Made by a program: the position numbers and the translations under genes. 64,000 nucleotides of DNA from Comamonas sp. KCTC 72670 (GTDB taxonomy: Bacteria; Myxococcota; Myxococcia; Myxococcales; Myxococcaceae), in assembly GCA_014656495.1 (NCBI GenBank), contig BNCN01000004.1, positions 248,001 through 312,000 of the forward strand, written 5' to 3'. Below, piece by piece: positions 61,701 to 64,000 of this stretch. How positions within the stretch are numbered: position 1 is the stretch's first letter; each line of letters opens with the position of its first letter. The notes below the pieces were generated by a model. The model saw nothing but the letters and a program-made list of their open reading frames with translations. It did not search any database and had not been told where the DNA came from.

Positions 61701-64000
61701 CGCTGTCCATGAGCGTGATGTCGCACGCCAGCGTGTTGGCGGTGCGCTCGCGAATCCGCGCGTGGCACCACAGCGAGGCCTGGGGATGGGGCGGCGCCGC
61801 GAGTTGGACGCTCCGGCAGCCCATGGGCAGGTAGAGGCGCTCGTCGTCGTCGGGCAGCCACGACACCATGGCCTGGAGGCACGGGTCCAGCCACACGGGG
61901 TCCAGCAGCATGCTCGCGTCGCCCGCGATGCGCGCCGTCTCGGCGGCGGGCGGGGCGATCTCCACGAGGAGCTCGGTGTCGGTCCGGCGAAGGGAGCGGA
62001 TGCCACGGAGGCTGGGGCCGTACTCCAGGCCGCGCCCGGCGAGCATCTGGTAGAGCGCGTCCGTATCCAGCGGCGCCTCGGCGTGGATGCCCAGCGAGGC
62101 GACGGGGACCTGCGCCTCCTCCCTCGAATGGACCTCGCGGCGGATGCGCGCGGTGGCGTGCCGGGTCCACGTCGTGCGGTTGTCGCGCGGCCGGCTGTGG
62201 ATGGTCACCGTCTGCGCGGCCTCGTCGTAGGTGGTGCGGACGACGGGCTCGTCATGGCCGGCGACGACGAGCGCGTTCTCGAAGCGCACCTCTTCCAGCG
62301 CGTGGGGCGCGGGCAGGCCCATGGCGCCGCGCACGGCGAGCGCCAGCTCGACGTAGGTGGCGCCTGGGACGACGAGCGAGCCGCGCACGCGGTGGTCCTG
62401 GAGGCACGGCAGGAAGCGTGCGTTCAGCCCGCGCTCCCACGTGGGCAGCGGCGCGGAGACGCGGGGCCCCAGCAGGGAGTGCTCGTCAGAGCCCCGGCGG
62501 TCCGTGAGGGCCTCCTCCGACTCGTGCCAGTGCTTCTCGCGCTGCCAGGGGTAGGTGGGCAGCGGCGTGAAGCGCGAGCCCTGGGGATAGAGGCCGCTCC
62601 AGTCGATGGGGATGCCGGCGACGTACAGCTCGGCCAGCGCCTTGGCGAACGTCTTGTGCTCCGGCTCCTGCCGGCGCAGCGAGGTGAGCACGCGGCCCTC
62701 GACGCGGGCCTCCGCGCAGCACTCCTTGATGGACGCCAGCAGCACGGGGTGGGGCCCCAGCTCGATGAAGAGCCGGTAGCCGTCCTTCAGCAACTGCCCG
62801 GCGGCCTTCGCGAACATCGTGGGCTCGCGGATGTTGTCGCACCAGTACTCCGCGTCGTGCGAGACGCCCTCGACGCGGCCGCCCGTGACGGTGGAGTAGG
62901 TGGGCAGGTGGCCCGCGGTGGGCTGGAGCGTCGCGAGGCAGCGGCGCAGCTCCGGCTTGAGGCCCTCCATCGCGGGGCTGTGGTACGGCACCTCGACCTT
63001 GAGGATGCGCTGGAAGACGCCGCGCGCCTCCAGCTCGGCGGCGATTTCCTCGATGGCCTTCGCCTCACCGGACAGCGTCACGGCGTTGGGGCCGTTGATG
63101 GCCGCGATGGAGACCACGTCCTCGCGTCCCCGGATGGCCGCCCGCGCGCCTTCCTCGGAGAGCCCCACCGCGGCCATCTTCCCGAGCCCGGCGGCCTTCG
63201 CCTGGATGCGGCTGCGCTCGTAGATGACCCGCATCGCCTGCTCGAGCGTGAACCGGCCCGCGGCGTAGGCCGAGGCGACCTCGCCAGCGCTGTGGCCAAT
63301 GACGGCGGCGGGGGTGACGCCCGCGCGGCGCCACAGCTCCAGCAAGCCAATCTGGAGGAAGGTGTTCGCCGGCTGCGCGATGTCCGTCCGGGCCATGTTG
63401 GAGGACTTCTCGTCCGCCAGCATCTGCTCCAGCAGCGACCACCCGGACAGCTTCTGGAAGAGCGCGTCGCAGCGGTCGAGCGTGGCGCGGAAGAGCGCGT
63501 CCTGCTCGTACAGCTCGCGGCCCATGGCCCACCACTGGGGACCCATGCCGGTGAACACGAAGACGGGGCGCGCGTCCGCCGCGGAGAGCGTCCGGCCGGA
63601 GGCGCCGGCCTCGGCGGGGTTGCCCGCGGCGAAGGACGACAGCCGCGTGGTCAGGTCGGCCACGTCGTCCGTGGCCAGCAGGGCGAGCCGGTGCTCGTGG
63701 TGGCTGCGGCGCGTGGCCGCGGAGAAGCAGACGTCCGAAAGGGCCGCCGGATGCGGCGCCGCGAGCAGGTCCGCGTAGGACTGGGCGAGCGCGCGGAGGG
63801 CCTCGGGGCTGCGCGCGGACAGCGGGAGCAGCAGCGGTCCCGGGGCGCTCTCGCCGCGCGGGGCCGCCGTCGCCGCCGGCGCCTGCTCAATCACGCAGTG
63901 CGCGTTGGTGCCGCCGTAGCCGAAGGAGTTGACGCCCATCCGCAGGGGTTCACCCTCGCGCGGGGTGAGCGCCTCCAGCTGACGCGGGATGCGGATGCCC
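58738..64000 (-). CDS. mchA: Myxochromide PKS MchA, one module, 5' end outside window
   Basis: A type I PKS, truncated by the window edge; the visible part starts at the end of KS (SFGYGGTNAHCVIE, near 63925). Positions below count from the ATG-like codon at 63939. AT is about 125-425 with GHSAGE (Ser217) and VPYHSP where HAFH or YASH is usual, so malonyl or methylmalonyl choice is not readable. DH is about 486-765 with DHRVRGSLVVPGA (His516) and DPCLQ (Asp685, Gln689). ER is about 1030-1330, short, with GDAGGVGSA but without the usual LNFRD segment. KR is about 1334-1520 with TGGFGGFG, LDD (B type), Ser1468 or Ser1469, Tyr1482 and Asn1486. ACP has GVDSLLS (Ser1643). There is no TE; the chain should pass to MchB C1. 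Myxochromide polyenes come from iterative use of such a module with the ER silent. Confidence 0.9.

Overview
The window is very GC-rich, densely coded DNA from a Myxococcota bacterium, most probably Myxococcus or a close relative. This rests on three things: the base composition, a MYXO-CTERM-type surface-sorting tail on one protein, and a three-gene PKS/NRPS assembly line on the minus strand that matches the myxobacterial myxochromide (mch) pathway. I saw no rRNA, tRNA, insertion sequence, phage gene or CRISPR array.

Region 1 (1-12.7 kb) starts with the tail of a TetR-type regulator, followed by a secreted VWA-dockerin protein and an MFS exporter. Next comes a tight minus-strand run of six genes (11132 down to 3250): TrmB-type regulator, retropepsin/PDZ protease, small membrane protein, four-haem cytochrome c, S41/PDZ protease and a MYXO-CTERM surface protein. 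A perfect inverted repeat lies just upstream of the regulator start and is a likely operator. Upstream of that is a tandem duplication of a small secreted four-cysteine protein, in which leader, gene and terminator were all copied.

Region 2 (12.7-36 kb) is mostly housekeeping and hypothetical genes. It holds an ABC-2 transporter operon, hemB, a DUF4177 protein, and an RDD membrane protein overlapping a tandem-fused Ddl-like ATP-grasp ligase. A DmpA-type (P1) peptidase and a 39-residue basic microprotein follow. Further on are an AI-2E family permease, an outer-membrane-like protein, an ECF sigma/NrsF-like anti-sigma operon, a ZIP transporter, a metallophosphoesterase, an FKBP lipoprotein and a cyclic-nucleotide-binding TPR-like protein. 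The region ends with a stand-alone EF-G and an RhlE-type DEAD-box helicase with a structured 5' leader.

Region 3 (35.7-64 kb, minus strand) is the mch cluster. MchA is a PKS whose visible part is KS(end)-AT-DH-ER-KR-ACP and which runs off the right edge. MchB is C-A-MT-T-C-A-T-E. MchC is C-A-T-C-A-T-C-A-T-C-A-T-TE. Adenylation codes aligned by eye read Thr (with N-methyltransferase), an uncommon DVWV..A code (epimerised), Leu, Pro, a second DVWV..A code, and Gln. That fits a lipohexapeptide of the myxochromide A type, a polyene acyl chain on N-Me-Thr-D-Xaa-Leu-Pro-Xaa-Gln. All six carrier-protein serines are present, so nothing suggests module skipping. A DUF2269-type membrane protein overlaps the end of mchC by 4 bp and is probably co-translated with it.
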